64,000 bases of DNA from Citrus sinensis (lineage: Eukaryota; Streptophyta; Magnoliopsida; Sapindales; Rutaceae), in assembly GCF_022201045.2 (NCBI RefSeq), contig NC_068557.1, forward strand, positions 2,604,001 through 2,668,000, written 5' to 3'. This document shows, one piece after another, positions 1 to 12,491 of this stretch. A program made the translations under genes and the position numbers. The notes below the pieces were generated by a model. That model did no database searches. It was given only the letters and a program-made list of their open reading frames with translations, and was not told the origin of the DNA. How positions within the stretch are numbered: the first letter of the stretch is position 1; every line of letters starts with the position of its first letter.

Positions 1-2860
1 GCGAAGGCCCTTTACTGATTAGGGAATGACGTGGTTCCTTCTCATTGGTGCCGCGTGTTACTTTCTGTTCCCCATTTTGTCCCCCGCTTGGGTTTTAACT
101 TTCAAATAACTAGATAATAACATCTGGCTCCCTGAATGATAAATAAATTCCAAAATCACTGGATAGTTTATGCGTCGCTTTTTAATTGGTCTCCAGTCTC
201 CACAGTCATTTTTTCTTAAATTTGACATATGGATTATTTCAGTACAAACTAAATATAAAAGACTTATACAATAATTTTACATACTATATTCATCATTGAA
301 TTTATCCTCATATTTGTAATATAATATAAATTAATTTTTTCATGCACACCTTAGACTTTTTAGGAGAACGACTATAATTCTTGATTAATTTATATAGAGA
401 TAATCAAATTCTTCTTTAAAGTTAAGTCTGTAAATAGCAAAAAATACTGCAGCACTCAACTAGATTGATATGCCTTAACTCTAAAGGTCTTGTTTCATTT
501 GTATGCGTACATGTGTAATTTAATCAATTTAAATCCTACCGAATTTTATATTAAATGATGAATTTTAAAAAAAAATGAGAAGAAGAAATAAATAGTTAGG
601 TGTTAATTCATAAGAGTATTTAAACTATCACTTGAACTTTGAAGTAGATGATCTCCTGGATAAATCAATTTTAGACACATAAAATTCAAATAATTTATTT
701 TATTAATGGATTTTTAATGTAATTTGGTGAGAGACATTCATATCAATTTGCAAAACATGTCCTTAATTACAATTTTACAAAATAAGCAGGGGGCTAACTG
801 TTATTACTCCTACAATAAGCTCGGTATATGATAAAGTGATAGGCAGTGGGGAATGTGAGATAGACCGTCCAATAATAGTTGAAGCAAGTGAATGCGATGG
901 TATCGTGGAACTAAATTAAAATATCTTATACCATTTAAACAGAAAAAAATAAAAATAAAAATTATTTTTTTGGTAAATCAAGAGTTTTTTTTTTTCAAAC
1001 AAGTGAGTGAACAACCCCAGCCTCCGTGTACTAAATTTGAAGTTCAACATAAAACTCGGAAGCTAAATGAAAACAATAAATATATAACTTACATATTTAT
1101 GAGGAGATTTGAATCCTTCATTTGAATAATGAGATAAAAAAAATATTTATTAATTGAGATACACCTATCAATTCAACTAAAACTATTTGATAGTAATTTC
1201 AAACGAATTTTGAATTATTAAGAGAGTGAATCTAATTGTTTCACCGCTACAGCCGAGCTCTTTCAATATATTTTCACTCTTAAGAATACGTGAGTTCTTG
1301 TAAATTATAATATTATATATATATATGTATGTATTCTTTCTTTTCGCCAAAATATTAACAAAAGTATGTCCTAAAATTGTATCGATTATCTCTTACTCGT
1401 GCTCTTGAATTAATTGATACTATTATCTATTTTTTCTTATTTAATTTTTTTAGAAAATAAAATTTTATTATGGAGATGGCATCAATTCTATTTGTTTGAT
1501 TCTTTTTATTGGGTGCCAAAAAAAAAAAAGAGAGAGAGAAATTGGGTGGAATGGGATGATACTTGAAAATTTCGAGATGGCAGTAAATTCTTTTTTTATT
1601 TTTTTGGTGCTAAATTCTTTCATATATATTGCTTGTTTGCTTGACAACTCAACTTTATTCTTAGCCTGGACCATCTTGAAATGTCTCCTTCAAAGCAAAG
1701 AGAAATTGATTGCTGTTTAATAAACATTTGTCGATTTTCTATAATAAATAAATTCTTATATATATATATATATAATGCAGATTTTTCATGCGTAAAAAGT
1801 TACTGTACCGAAAGATTTTTTTATAAGATTTTTTTTATACCTTATAAAAATAAGATATTTTTTTTTATACAATTTGTGTTTTATTAAATTCCACAGTTAA
1901 GAATTGTCGTATATGTTTAATTTTTCCTTGGATGCTGGGCTTCAGGGCTTACATATTTTGATAGTTGAGTTGGACACACTCAATGTTGTTGGGCTCATTA
2001 ATTCTTAAATCAGAAAGCCAACTTTTTTTTTTTAAATAATTGATATAATCATATATTTATCATATTCTAATTATAAAGTCAATCAATGAGATAATCTCAA
2101 ACTTCAAATAGTTACCATACAAATATCTAGAAGACTGCTTGGTGGTGGGATGCCAATACGAACTAAAGTCATCTTAAAAATGTAGGCCTACCAAACATTG
2201 TACAGTCAATAAAATATTAAAATAAATGAAATTTCATAAACCCGAATGTGAAATGTCCAACAATTAGAATCTGAACACATTGAACACAATGAGCACAGCA
2301 CATTCTATGATAATAATAATAATTAATTAACGCAAAAAGAATAAAGAAAACCAATCACCTTTTTTATTCTGGTTATTTCCTGCAACATTCCTTAAGTACG
2401 TATGAAAAAATCCCAATTGAAATCTTTTAGGTGTTGAATTTTGAATAGTCCAAGACGGAAGAAAATTTCAGTTATGGAAGAAAGTGACATGCCAACTACA
2501 CATGGTGGTAATGATTCCCCAACCCCATGAGTCTGAAAATAGAAGCAAACTATAGCAAAGATAAAAAGCTTTGCCTTTATAATTTTTTATGCTGTGTTTG
2601 GCAAACTGTCGCAGGAAACTTTTTTCTGCTTTTCCTCTCTTTGCTTTTGCTTCAAATCTTGATCTTCCCTCCTTTTCCAAATTAAATTTCAATTCTTTTT
2701 TCCCTCATCAGTTCCAAGAATCTTCCTTGGCAGAACTTTTCTGGGAAAATTTTGAATATTGTATTAATATAGGATTTATTGCTTTGTTGTGCTCATAGTT
2801 TCTGCATGATTCATATTAATGGTTTGGTGAGCAACTGAGCATGTCTACATAGAATTTATT
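1..2860. other. AT-rich intergenic DNA
   Basis: No convincing coding region, RNA gene or mobile element boundary was seen. The stretch is AT-rich with short TA microsatellites near 1313-1326 and 1757-1772 and many A or T runs. The few open frames are short, low-complexity and overlap on opposite strands. The last few hundred bases, rich in C/T tracts around 2610-2720, probably hold the promoter and 5' untranslated region of the downstream NEK kinase gene; that is inferred from position only. Confidence 0.6.
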
Positions 2861-2904
2861 TCAAAGTTTGAACCAGCCGGTATAGAAAATATTCAACTTT
2901 GGAG

Positions 2905-5833
2905 ATGGCTATGGAGATTATGAATGATGACATGGTATCGAAAATGGAAGATTATGAAGTGATAGAGCAGATTGGAAGAGGAGCTTTTGGTGCTACGTTT
3001 TTGGTTCTTCACAGGGCTGAGAATAAGAAGTAAGAAAAATCTCTCTTCTCTAGTATCTCTTCTTTGTTTTTCATGATAAAAAATTATCGGTTTAATTTGA
3101 TTTCTGAATTATCTTTCAAGTTTGGTTTAAGGACTAAAATATGGTTGCCCTTGTTATATTATATGTGTATATTAGGTATGTGTTGAAGAAGATTAGATTG
3201 GCTAAGCAAACGGTGAAGTTTAAGCGCACTGCAATTCAAGAGGTTAATCTTTTAAGCACTACTCTTTATGCATTTTGATTCACTGAGTACTAACCATCCC
3301 ATTTGAATCACTGGGAATCGATACATTTTCGCAAATGTATGTACCTTTGATGCTTTGTGCTTCATTAATCGACAATTTTATTTCAGTTTGTAACAGATGC
3401 AGTTGATTCATATGAAGTTGTTGATATATGAAAACAAATGATCGATTGAAAGTGATTAAGATGTCAATAACATGTGTTAATGTTGCAGATGAATTTGATA
3501 GCAAAGCTAAGGAACCCATATATAGTTGAGTACAAAGATGCTTGGGTGGAAAAGGTACTCAGCCTATCAGCAATTTTTAGTTAATTTTCTGCTACCATTA
3601 AAAACATAGTATGTTTTGTTAATGTCATGTGCTAGAAATGCAGTTGCTTGGGATGCTTATCATATAAACGCCATGAAAATGATCCTAACTTTTTCTCTGT
3701 ATGCATTCATGTTTTGCAGGAATGCTATGTGTGCATTGTAACAAGTTACTGTGAGGGAGGAGACATGTAAGTCTTTTGGTTCCTTTCTTTTCCTCGTTGA
3801 TTTCTGTACTATTCTGTTGATTTCTGATTTTGATTATGCAGGGCTGACATGATAAAGAAATCTAAAGGAAAATTTCTTCCAGAAGAGGTAAGGAATTTGG
3901 AAATTGCTCAAGAGCTAATTTTCTTGATCATAACATAACTTGATAATTAATTTTTTTCTTGCTGCACAATATCTTGATACCGGCATTGCTCTCTTCCAGA
4001 CTCTCTGCAAATGGCTAACTCAGCTGTTGCAAGCAGTGGATTACCTCCACTTTAATCGTGTTATTCACAGGGATTTGAAAGTATGTACCTCTATCTACAA
4101 TTTTTATTTTTCTAATAAAAGAGCCTAGTACAAGTCTGATATTAAGACAATGTTTGTATCATGTAATTTCAGTGCTCCAACATATTTCTTACAAAAGAGA
4201 ATGACATAAGGCTAGGTGAGAAGGCAAACACATTGATTGTTGCTCCCGAGATTGCACTTTGTTTTCCTTCTAAAACTCGTCCATTATGCATTTGATTAAC
4301 AGGTGACTTTGGACTTGCAAAACTGCTCAACAAAGACGAACTTGCTTCCTCAGTAACTTCTGCTCTTCATTTCTAGTCTCATAGTATCCCAGTGCAATTT
4401 TAGCCTTTTTATGTGTTTAATTTTCTGATGGGATTAATCTTCCTCACGTTTGTATATCTACACAGGTTGTCGGCACTCCCAATTATATGTGTCCAGAGCT
4501 TCTTGCAGATATACCCTATGGATACAAGTCTGATATATGGTCCTTAGGTAATAAAGAGCAATATTATATTTTCATACAAGCTCATTTTATAGCCACTAGT
4601 ATGACTTTTTTCGCAGAATGACATTTCACTATTCTCATAGGTTGCTGCATGTTTGAAATTGCTGCGCATCAACCTGCTTTTCGAGCTCCTGTAAGTGTAT
4701 CCTTGACTTAAGCTTGTTAATTCTCCTTATTTTCCTGCTAAAGTACAAATCTTTAATTTTGAATTGTCAATGGAAGAGAAAAATCTGATAAAATTTGATC
4801 AAACAGGATATGGCTGGACTTGTTAGCAAAATAAACAGGTCCTTCATCTCGCCACTTCCAACAATGTATTCCTCTACATTGTAAGTATCTACATACATGT
4901 TCTGATAATTCTCTGTAACCTCCCTATCACATAAATCAAAGTAGCAAAATTTATATATATAATTGACGTAATGAGCTTTATGGACTGCAGGAAACGGTTG
5001 ATTAAGAGCATGCTAAGAAAGAACCCTGAACACAGACCAACGGTGTGTTCAATTAATAACTAGACTCTCATCTTGTCGTTTTGAAATCATTGGAAAACAT
5101 ATTCTAATGACCTCATTATGCTACATTGCAGGCTGCAGAGCTATTGAGGGATCCACTTTTACAGCCATATATCGATCAATCCCACAAGCTAGCTCCTGTT
5201 TTTCTCCCTGTAAAGTCTGAAAACAGCTACAAGGATAAGCCAAAAGCATCTCAGTCACCTGCCAAGTTCAGCAGTGGCAAAGAAGTGAAAGGTGGAAAGG
5301 CAATCCCACCAGCACCAAGGAAGTTATTAGTGAACCCGAAATCCGACCCTCAGCATCACCAGGTATTGCAGAAGGAACTGCCAGTTATTAGTGAAGCTGC
5401 GACATTCAGTAACAAGGAAGAACATGGTATGGTTCCACGGTGCTGTTTACATTCAATAGCAAACAAAAACTTGAGTCCAATATGTGCTTCATGTGGGAAC
5501 AACGAAAGAGCAATAGAGAATTTTCTCAGACTTCCAAAGCAAACAATAAAAGAAGATATTCAAGAACTGATTGGAGCATCAAATGACTCATTGATGAGTA
5601 CAATAACATTGTTGCATAGTCAGGAAACAAGGATAAAAATGGATCCACAGAGCAAGAAAAGAGCAGAGGCTCTGGAGTCACTACTAGAGATTTGTGCAAA
5701 TTTGCTTAGACAGGAAAGGTTGGATGATCTTGCTGGTGTATTGAGACCATTTGGTGATGAAGCTGTGTCATCTAGAGAAACAGCAATTTGGTTGACAAAG
5801 AGCCTAATGAATATTCAGAAAAATGGCGCCTGA
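2905..5833 (+). CDS. NEK5: NIMA-related Ser/Thr kinase (plant NEK5-like), 13 exons
   Basis: Exons read as 2905-3029, 3176-3242, 3489-3554, 3720-3766, 3842-3887, 4000-4080, 4173-4215, 4303-4352, 4466-4547, 4641-4690, 4807-4880, 4991-5042 and 5132-5833. All junctions are GT-AG and the spliced length is 1485 nt, giving 494 residues with no internal stop. The kinase domain spans about residues 17-270: glycine loop IGRGAFG (about 23-29), catalytic Lys in VLKK (about 46), HRDLKCSN (about 140), DFG (160-162) and GTPNYMCPE (about 178-186). The substrate loop [20 protein letters not shown] is typical of plant NEKs. The tail (about 262-494, one large last exon) is basic and proline-containing with no domain I recognise. 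An in-frame TGA at 2869-2871 precedes the first ATG. The kinase-proximal ATG at 2944 (MEDYEV) is an alternative start and matches where Arabidopsis NEK5 begins, as I recall it. Plant NEKs act in microtubule organisation and cell expansion; that role is family knowledge. The symbol is by similarity from memory. Confidence 0.9.
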
Positions 5834-6751
5834 GGTAATTGATTAGCAAGGAGGCCATGATCAATCTGACGCTTATACCTTGTAAATGAAACCCAAAAGT
5901 GTTGTAAAGTCTTGACATACAATTGGTTTATTGTGTTAACAAAATTACTCCACAGAAGTGAATTTGATTGAGTAAAACCGAGTAGATTAAATATTGAGTC
6001 TATGAGATACAACTTCAAGTAATTAGATATAAATGATCTGGATTTTGAATCTTTAGCCACTTTGTTGTTGCAGACTTTATGCAAAACTCTTGCTACATCA
6101 TTTTCAACAATGATAGTCTTCTCGAGGATTTTATTTTGAATGGGGCTATAATGGTGAAATTATAATCCTGACTAGGCTATGTCATAAAATTATAAAATTG
6201 AAGAAGCTAATATTGAAGAAGTTAACGTGGGAGGCCACAGATGGAAAATCATAAAATTTAGCAGAATAGAACATGATTAAACAATAAAGGCACCAACCAC
6301 GAAATGGGTAAAAACTTCGAGTAAAACGGTGCGTTTCTGCATTCTCTTCCTCGTAACAATTAAGCTAACCGCTAACGCTTTCCATTATTCCATACAACAG
6401 CTCAAGTACACGGTGAAGTGATCTTTTGCTTCTCAAAGGCTCTGCTTGCAGCTTGGAGTTGGAGTTCTAATCAGGTCTTGTTCTCTCTTTTAACTTTTCT
6501 CCATTATTATGTTTTATTTTATTCTGTGTGCCCTGCTTCGTTGCTGTCAAATCGAGGGATATGACTTAAGAAAAATTTACTATTAGCTGAACTGGGTGTA
6601 TTTTTAGTCTCAGAATTTTGTTCTCAGTAACCAAACACTGTTTTATGAAGAGCCCCTTTTGAGAAACATAACAAAATCATATCTTTTCTTTTTTTTTAGT
6701 TTTAATTAACTCTATGTTGCATCTATCATCAGGTTGGCTGAGAAGTTCATC
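5834..6751. other. Intergenic DNA and F-box gene 5' untranslated region
   Basis: The space between the NEK stop and the F-box ATG holds the NEK 3' untranslated region and, from roughly 6400, the F-box leader. A probable leader intron runs from the GT after TTCTAATCAG (about 6474) to the AG of CATCAG just before 6733, by splice-site consensus only. Nothing else was recognised. Confidence 0.45.
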
Positions 6752-8413
6752 ATGAATGAACATGAATCACTTTCAAAAGAAGACAGGATTAGTCAGTTAC
6801 CTGATGGAATCCTTTGCCACATTTTATCATTTTTGCCTATAAAATGTGCTTTGGCAACTTGTATTCTATCTTCAAGATGGAAGTTTGTTTGGACTTTGCT
6901 TCCAAATCTTTGCTTTGATGAGCGGTTACACATGAGGCCCGTTTATGGCCAGCATATGGGTTATATTTTTAGGAAGGATGGATTTTGTTTTTCTGAGGAT
7001 CCTAACCCTGTGTTTGAGAATTTTGTTACTAGGGTGCTTCATCTTACTAACCCGACAGCTATTGGCAAGTTTTCTCTCGACCGTTGGGCGCTAAGCGATT
7101 TGACTCGTTTCAGATCCTGGGTTGATTCTATAATTATGCGTAATGTTTGCGAGATTGAACTTTTTCTCGGATCTCACAAGCTTGTTCGGTTGCCTGAGAG
7201 CATTTGCACTTTGAAGACACTTGAAGTTCTAAAACTTTACTCAGATTTTGTTATCAAGATTCCTCCCTCTGGATTATGTTTTCGAAGTTTGAAGGTTCTT
7301 ACTGTTGTACTAGAATATCCTGATAACAACCTGACTGAGAGACTCTTTTCTATTTGTCCTGCTCTTGAGGATTTGTCAATAGGACATCTGGATGATAAAT
7401 CTTTGATTAACTTCAACATTTCATCCACTACTTTGAAGAGGTTATGCTTATCGTTTACAAACGGAGTAGCTTATAGTAACAATTGGCACAAAGTTATGAT
7501 TGCAACTCCAAATCTTGAGCTGCTCAATATTCATGATTTTTGCATGGTTTCCTATATGTTTCATGAACTACCTCCCTTTACTAAAGTGTTTATTGATATT
7601 TTCTATGACGATGGATGGTCATGGGTTCAGTCTGGCCGTGCTCAACGGCTACTTAATAGTCTCACTAAAGCCAAGTTTCTTGCTTTATCTGCTGACACTG
7701 TATATGTAAGTCCACTCCATCATGTTCTAAGACCCTCATACATATCTTATTCATGTCTCTACCTTTTTTTTTTGGTTTAATTTATTATTTTGCTGTAAGC
7801 CAGCTAACAGCGACGACATTGTTTTAAAACTGATTGTGGGGACATTTTCTGTTAAGGAAATTAAATTGCAAAAAGTTTTATTTGTAATTTATTCGTTTTA
7901 AAGTAATTTTCTTTTTCTGCATGAAAGGCCCTTGACAAAATTTATAAGGATGTCTTTCCAAAGTTTCCAAATGTGACCTGTTTGGCAGTGAAAGTTGAAC
8001 TGTTTGGATGGCGCCTGCTTCCTATAATCCTCAGCAGTTTGCCTAACTTAGAAGAGTTTGTTTTTGAGAAGGTGAGGATATGAACTTTTGAAGCAAATGG
8101 TACTCAATTTGTTGTTTCTGATATCTGTTTGTTTCTTTGTGAGCAGAAATTAAGTTGTCATTTTGAAGAATTTGGGTGGATTGAGCAACCAAATATACCC
8201 CTTTGTTTGCTCCTACATGTTAAGAAAATTGAAATTAAGAAATTTGAAGGTCAGAAAGATGAACTGGGACTGGTGAAGTACTTGTTGAAGAATTGTAAAG
8301 TCTTGAACAAAGTGATCATTAGATGCAAGGAGACTGCTTCAAAGGAAAATCTTTGCCAGAAGTTAGATAAGTTACAAAGAGGCTCTATGACTTGTGAAGT
8401 TGAAATCTTTTGA
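6752..8413 (+). CDS. F-box/LRR/FBD protein, 3 exons
   Basis: Exons are 6752-7705, 7928-8071 and 8147-8413. Junctions are GT-AG and all are phase 0, giving 1365 nt and 454 residues. The N-terminal F-box (about residues 10-50) contains DRISQLPDGILCHILSFLP followed by the SSRWKFVW element that normally contacts SKP1. Degenerate leucine-rich repeats follow (LPESICTLKTLEVLKL, CPALEDLSI, TPNLELLNI). The last exon is an FBD-type ending (HVKKIEIKKFEG, LVKYLLKNCKVLNKVII). The family provides substrate receptors for SCF ubiquitin ligases; the target of this one is unknown. The open frame upstream of 6752 uses no ATG, so the ATG at 6752 is chosen. It lies about 0.9 kb after the NEK gene on the same strand, with no sign of shared function. 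It looks intact. Confidence 0.88.
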
Positions 8414-8699
8414 AAGTTTTTAAATACGGTCTCTTGGTGTTTTTGGCATCACAAAGCCGTTAAAATACTCATGCTATCTGTTAAAGAATACTAGTTAAAT
8501 TTCTTGACATGTTTTTTGGGATGAAATACTTGTATATACTTTGTGATACTGGATCTTTATCTGTTGATGTAGATTTCTGTGGTTATCTACAATAAGAAGT
8601 TTTAATACTTCCAAGGGTCCCTGAGTCTTGCTAGTTGCAGCTATGATTTCATTTGAATGTTTGTCAATCATGCTGGAATGCTATTTCTCTTGAAGCCTT

Positions 8700-8870
8700 G
8701 TTGTTTCATTTCAGGTTCTTGAAAGAGCTGCCTATTGATGATTTTACCTTGGTCCATGAACTGCATTCCTTAACTGAAGTGTTTATTTTATTTTATTTTT
8801 TTCTCTGAGGGATCATAATGTATCCAGGCTGGCCATGCTCTACAACTTTAAAACAGTATGTATGTATAGT
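8700..8870 (+). pseudogene. Relic of an F-box/LRR gene
   Basis: The stretch around 8745-8860 resembles part of exon 1 of the intact F-box gene (7555-7660). The order CATGAACT, then ACTNAAGTGTTTATT, then GG..GGNCNTGCTC is kept, and a loose reading gives HELHSLTEVFI against HELPPFTKVFI in the gene. It has no open frame beyond that, so I read it as a decayed duplicate left by tandem duplication of the F-box gene. The alignment is by eye. Confidence 0.5.
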
Positions 8871-9163
8871 TATGTGTTGAAAATGATCGAATAGGTATGT
8901 ACGGCCGTGAAAATGGTCCTAGACTACTACTGCTTCTCTCTACTTTTGGGTTGCACACAATATGGCTCATTGCTGGCAGGTGAATTAACATTCAATAAAT
9001 GTTGTATGAAATGGTATTGTGCCATTAATATTTTCTCTAGCATTGGAATCATCTCAACTTTTGGTTAGGCTTATGGCTTAGGCCCTAAGCAATAACTATG
9101 ACTTATCTTTGTCTTTCAATTAGAGGGGCTTGAATTTATTCTCATTTTCTTCTGTTTCTTCAG

Positions 9164-9286
9164 CTAAATGCCACTAAAGATATCAAAATTATTGCCTGCT
9201 TGTTTCAGAATTTTAGCTATCTGTATGATGCATCCAATGAGACTGCGGGTGCATTTCTTCCTGCTCGAATACTGAATAGCCACTAA
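9164..9286 (+). other. Conserved exon-like fragment, copy 1 (40 codons)
   Basis: The frame reads LNATKDIKIIACLF and ends in LPARILNSH plus a stop. It is preceded by TTTCTTCAG, a good splice acceptor. The same fragment occurs at 23570-23692, 44025-44132 and 59431-59545 in the same frame. I do not recognise the product. It could be a last exon carried along by the duplications or non-coding repeat DNA that happens to stay open. Confidence 0.4.
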
Positions 9287-9511
9287 CCAATATGAATTCT
9301 TGAAAAATAACCGTATAAAGAAAATGATTCTTTTATTGTTATGTCTCAAGAGAGAATGAAGAAACAGATAATTAAGAGATGAAACTATGTGATATAGTTA
9401 TTGTCAAGAAGTTAAATGCGGTGATACATAGTATATAAGTTCCCTCACGTTCAGATATATCATAATAGTACATGTTAATCCATGCATGGTTCACTTGTAA
9501 TATTATGATCT

Positions 9512-9764
9512 TCAGCTATATCTATGGTTGATCACTGTAAGTAAAGAAATTAAGAATGACAAGAATGAGGCCCCGAATAAGGACCCGAAAACGGGCAAGG
9601 TTGCTGTAGAGTCAGTCACTGGTAGATACCGGTGCTGGTGTTGGTGCTGATACTGGTGGTGGTGTTATTGGAGCTGCAAGATCTCTGGACGAGAAAACTA
9701 CAGTCATGGAGGCAGCGACAACGACAACAACGACAATGCAAGAGACATTCTTCTTCAAGTCCGT
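9512..9764 (-). pseudogene. Broken AGP23-like arabinogalactan peptide gene
   Basis: Read on the minus strand, position 9764 begins ACG-GAC-TTG-AAG-AAG where the family has ATG (MD/EMKK). A signal-like stretch with AASMTVVFSS follows, then APITPPPVSAPTPAPVSTSD, rich in Ala-Pro and Ser-Pro sites for O-glycosylation. The C-terminal hydrophobic GPI-signal stretch ATLPVFGSLFGASFLSFLIS is one frame away. The two halves are separated by a tandem duplication of a 4-base word (plus strand GTCA twice, about 9611-9618), which puts a TGA in frame. The gene therefore has a lost start codon and a 4 bp frameshift. The match to AGP23 is from memory of the family; the damage is read directly. In the modules near 23.9 kb and 44.3 kb this gene is missing between otherwise matching flanks. 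Confidence 0.7.
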
Positions 9765-10015
9765 GGTCTTGCAAGAGTTTATTTCTTTGTTTGCAATAAC
9801 CGAAAACTGTGCTGGGGAAAGCGTCCATATAAGGAGTATTTAGGGTTAGTACAAGATTGAGTTTGGTAGGGGTTCTGTTAGTGGTTTTAAGGATCTGTGG
9901 ATGTGATTTCTTTACTTAGAATTTGTTGTATGATGAAGGAGTTGGAGGGAGTTGGCGTTGTGGTGTATGCATGGATTTGTTAAGCAAGCATAGAAAAATA
10001 AGTGTTTGGTAATGC

Positions 10016-11200
10016 TTTAGAGCTTTATTGTCTTTTTTATTTTATTTTTTTTAATTATTATTAATATTTTAGTTTATTTAGTAAAAGAGAGGAATTATTT
10101 AGACCGGAATCCTAGGATTCGGACGCATGGTGGGTTCCAACATACATGCAGTAGATAAATAAAGAGAGCAAAGGCTGTTGGATTTCAATACAGAGATTCA
10201 ATTCCTAGATAATTTCCTAATAAAGTATATTTATCTTATCAGTTTTGGTGGTTTATAAATGTTGAAAGTGTGAATTTTGCAATTTCACTTGCATTTAATT
10301 AAATTTTAAATAATCTAGTTTTCAAATCCTAAGATGAATTTTTATGATCCAAAAAAAAAAACAGACATCCTTATTTAATAATCGCTTTTAAAAAAAAGCC
10401 TACTAGTTATTTTTTTGTAAAAATTTTTTTTTTATTCCTTTGCATACAATAAATTTATAGTTTATTCAGGCTCGATCAAAGACCATACGTCTATTCCTAA
10501 ATAAAATAAGATGTTCATAATGTCGTTATCTAAAATTTTTGAATTTTTAAACCTCCACATTTTTAAAAGTAAAATCAATAAAAAAAATTGCATAATTGAA
10601 GATCAATAACATCCTAAGATTATGTTTGTGATAACGATTGAGAATCTCTCTGATTTATGATAAAGTTTATAAAAAAAAAATTAAATTTACAAAAGTAATT
10701 ACAAACATTATTATTTTTAAAGTTAAATTTATAAAAATTTTAGTTAAAAAAAAGGGGGTTAAATTTAAATTTTTAAAGTAATTTGGAAAGAAAAGACGTC
10801 CGTGACCGTTGTATCTAACGGCTGGTTTGCAACTAAAGCAACCGGGTCAAAAATTCTCTTTAAACAACGAAACGACAGCACAATGGCTTTTGAAGAATTG
10901 AAACGCACTTTTGTGCGCCACGTGTCATCCTGTGTTCCTCTTTGCGGTTACGTCGCTCTGGTCTCTGCGATCTTTGTTGACTTTTGTGTCAAAAGAGCAA
11001 GCTTTCCTCAATACATAGCCGTTAGATTACATTATTTTAGCTATCCGACGGTCAAAAGGTAACAGACCAGACGTAAAGAGAGCCGTTGTGGGATCCGCTT
11101 GAATGATGCCGCTATCAAATTTCTTTTAAAATATGTGGTGCTATAGTGGTCCCTAAATTTTTAAAACATCGTAAGTAAAGACATAGCTTGCAAACATCAT
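10016..11200 (+). repeat. Duplicated non-coding segment with G-box, copy 1
   Basis: This roughly 1.2 kb segment runs from AGCTTTATTGTC to the GATCCGCTTGAATGATG block and beyond. It recurs at 15746-17060, 23925-25140 and 44365-45790, and its right end recurs at 59555-59800. It contains a conserved G-box/ABRE-like site (GCCACGTGTC at 10917-10926) and an upstream ACGT word (GACGTC near 10795). Downstream of the other copies lies an AG-peptide gene; here a DUF247 gene follows instead. Open frames inside it are not conserved between copies, so I treat it as non-coding, possibly a distal promoter. Confidence 0.7.
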
Positions 11201-11369
11201 AAGTAAATATAATTTTTCCTCCATTCTTCCTCAAAATTTGAATTCGGGTGACCATGAAACTTCATAATTCTATTGTTAACTACTTATACAGTTTCAGTTG
11301 TTTCCTTTTATGTCGCATTGGAGTTGACTGGTTTCACATATTCTTGTAACTGCAGCAAGCAACCGAAAT

Positions 11370-12491
11370 ATGCAAAGCATGGACCATGCATCCACTGACA
11401 TGGAGAACTTAGCAAGTTCTCTGAGTGGGAAGTTCAAGACCTTGCGTTATACCTCATCCGAAGCGAGTTGCATCTACAGAGTTCCTCAGACCAGGCGGCG
11501 TTTTCATCCAAGTGATTACACTCCAATAATGGTTTCAATTGGGCCACTTCATCATGGTAAGCAAGAGTTAAAACCCATGGAAGAGCATAAGCTAAGATAC
11601 CTGCATCACTTTCTTCAACGAACTCAGGTAAGCATGGCACATTTCCTTGCATTTATACAGATAAAGGAGACGAAATTGCGCAACTATTATGCAGACACCA
11701 TTGATCTTGAAAGTGATGACTTCATAACGATGATTTTGGTGGATGCTGTCTTTCTCATTGAGCTTTTTCTGAGAAACGGTAGCAGTGATTTCATAACTGA
11801 TGATGACCCCTTATTCGATAAATCGAGGTGGACTTTCCTGACTGTGCATATGCGATTTGACTTGTACTTGGAGGAAAATCAGCTTCCATTCTTCATCCTC
11901 AGCGAGTTGTTTGATCTAGCCAAAACAAAAACCCGTAATGGTGACATTTATATGGGAATTTCCCTCATGACTTTTATCTGTAAGTGGTTCTCCGCTGAGC
12001 CCGGGCTTCCAAAAATAAATGCTGAGAGTTTGACAGGAGTTCAATTTTCAGAAGTTAAACACTTTCTTGATCTGGTTATACTCTGTCTTCACTCTCCCCA
12101 GCCACCCGAGTCACGCGCCCAAAGTAAGTTCAGTTACCGAAACATGCCTGGTGCGAAGGAACTTTATCGTGCTGGCGTCGAGTTTAAGTCAGGGACACAC
12201 GAAAATCAACTTGACATCAAATTCTGTAAAGGGACTCTGGAAATTCCGTTTTTCGGTTTGTTTGATATCACAGAGCGTGTCTATAGAAATCTTCTAATGT
12301 TCGAGAATATGCATGTTTATCCGGTCAAATATTTTAATGACTATATCATACTCATGAGTTCCTTTCTGGTGACACCAAAAGATGCGGATCTACTCGTTCA
12401 AAATGAAATTATTGGGCTAGGGGATAGTGAACTATTGTCAACTGTTTTCCATAGCCTTGTCAAAGATTGTGTGATATATAATAATGGGTAA
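11370..12491 (+). CDS. DUF247 (UPF0481) protein, C-terminus cut by a MITE
   Basis: A single open frame of 373 residues starts at ATG 11370. It has the DUF247 hallmarks: VPQTRRRFHPSDYTPIMVSIGPLHHG near the N-terminus, MEEHKLRYLHHFLQR, the block DDFITMILVDAVFLIELFLR, and ENQLPFFILSELF. The reading ends VIYNN-G-stop because a 648 bp inverted-repeat element begins at 12486. In the pre-insertion frame VIYNN continues at 13143 into a Cys/Trp-containing stretch and a hydrophobic C-terminal helix ending at 13323-13325 (TAG). That helix is the usual membrane anchor of the family. The present gene would therefore make a protein without the anchor, unless splicing removes the element. The function of DUF247 proteins is mostly unknown; in grasses some are self-incompatibility determinants. 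An inverted, decayed paralogue lies just downstream. Confidence 0.85.
   Translation: MQSMDHASTDMENLASSLSGKFKTLRYTSSEASCIYRVPQTRRRFHPSDYTPIMVSIGPLHHGKQELKPMEEHKLRYLHHFLQRTQVSMAHFLAFIQIKETKLRNYYADTIDLESDDFITMILVDAVFLIELFLRNGSSDFITDDDPLFDKSRWTFLTVHMRFDLYLEENQLPFFILSELFDLAKTKTRNGDIYMGISLMTFICKWFSAEPGLPKINAESLTGVQFSEVKHFLDLVILCLHSPQPPESRAQSKFSYRNMPGAKELYRAGVEFKSGTHENQLDIKFCKGTLEIPFFGLFDITERVYRNLLMFENMHVYPVKYFNDYIILMSSFLVTPKDADLLVQNEIIGLGDSELLSTVFHSLVKDCVIYNNG

Noticed and set aside
10802..11062. Open frame of 86 codons in the G-box segment, with a relative at 24857-25045
   Set aside because: It has no ATG at the given start, and the frames differ between copies because of indels. The conserved feature is the DNA, not the protein.
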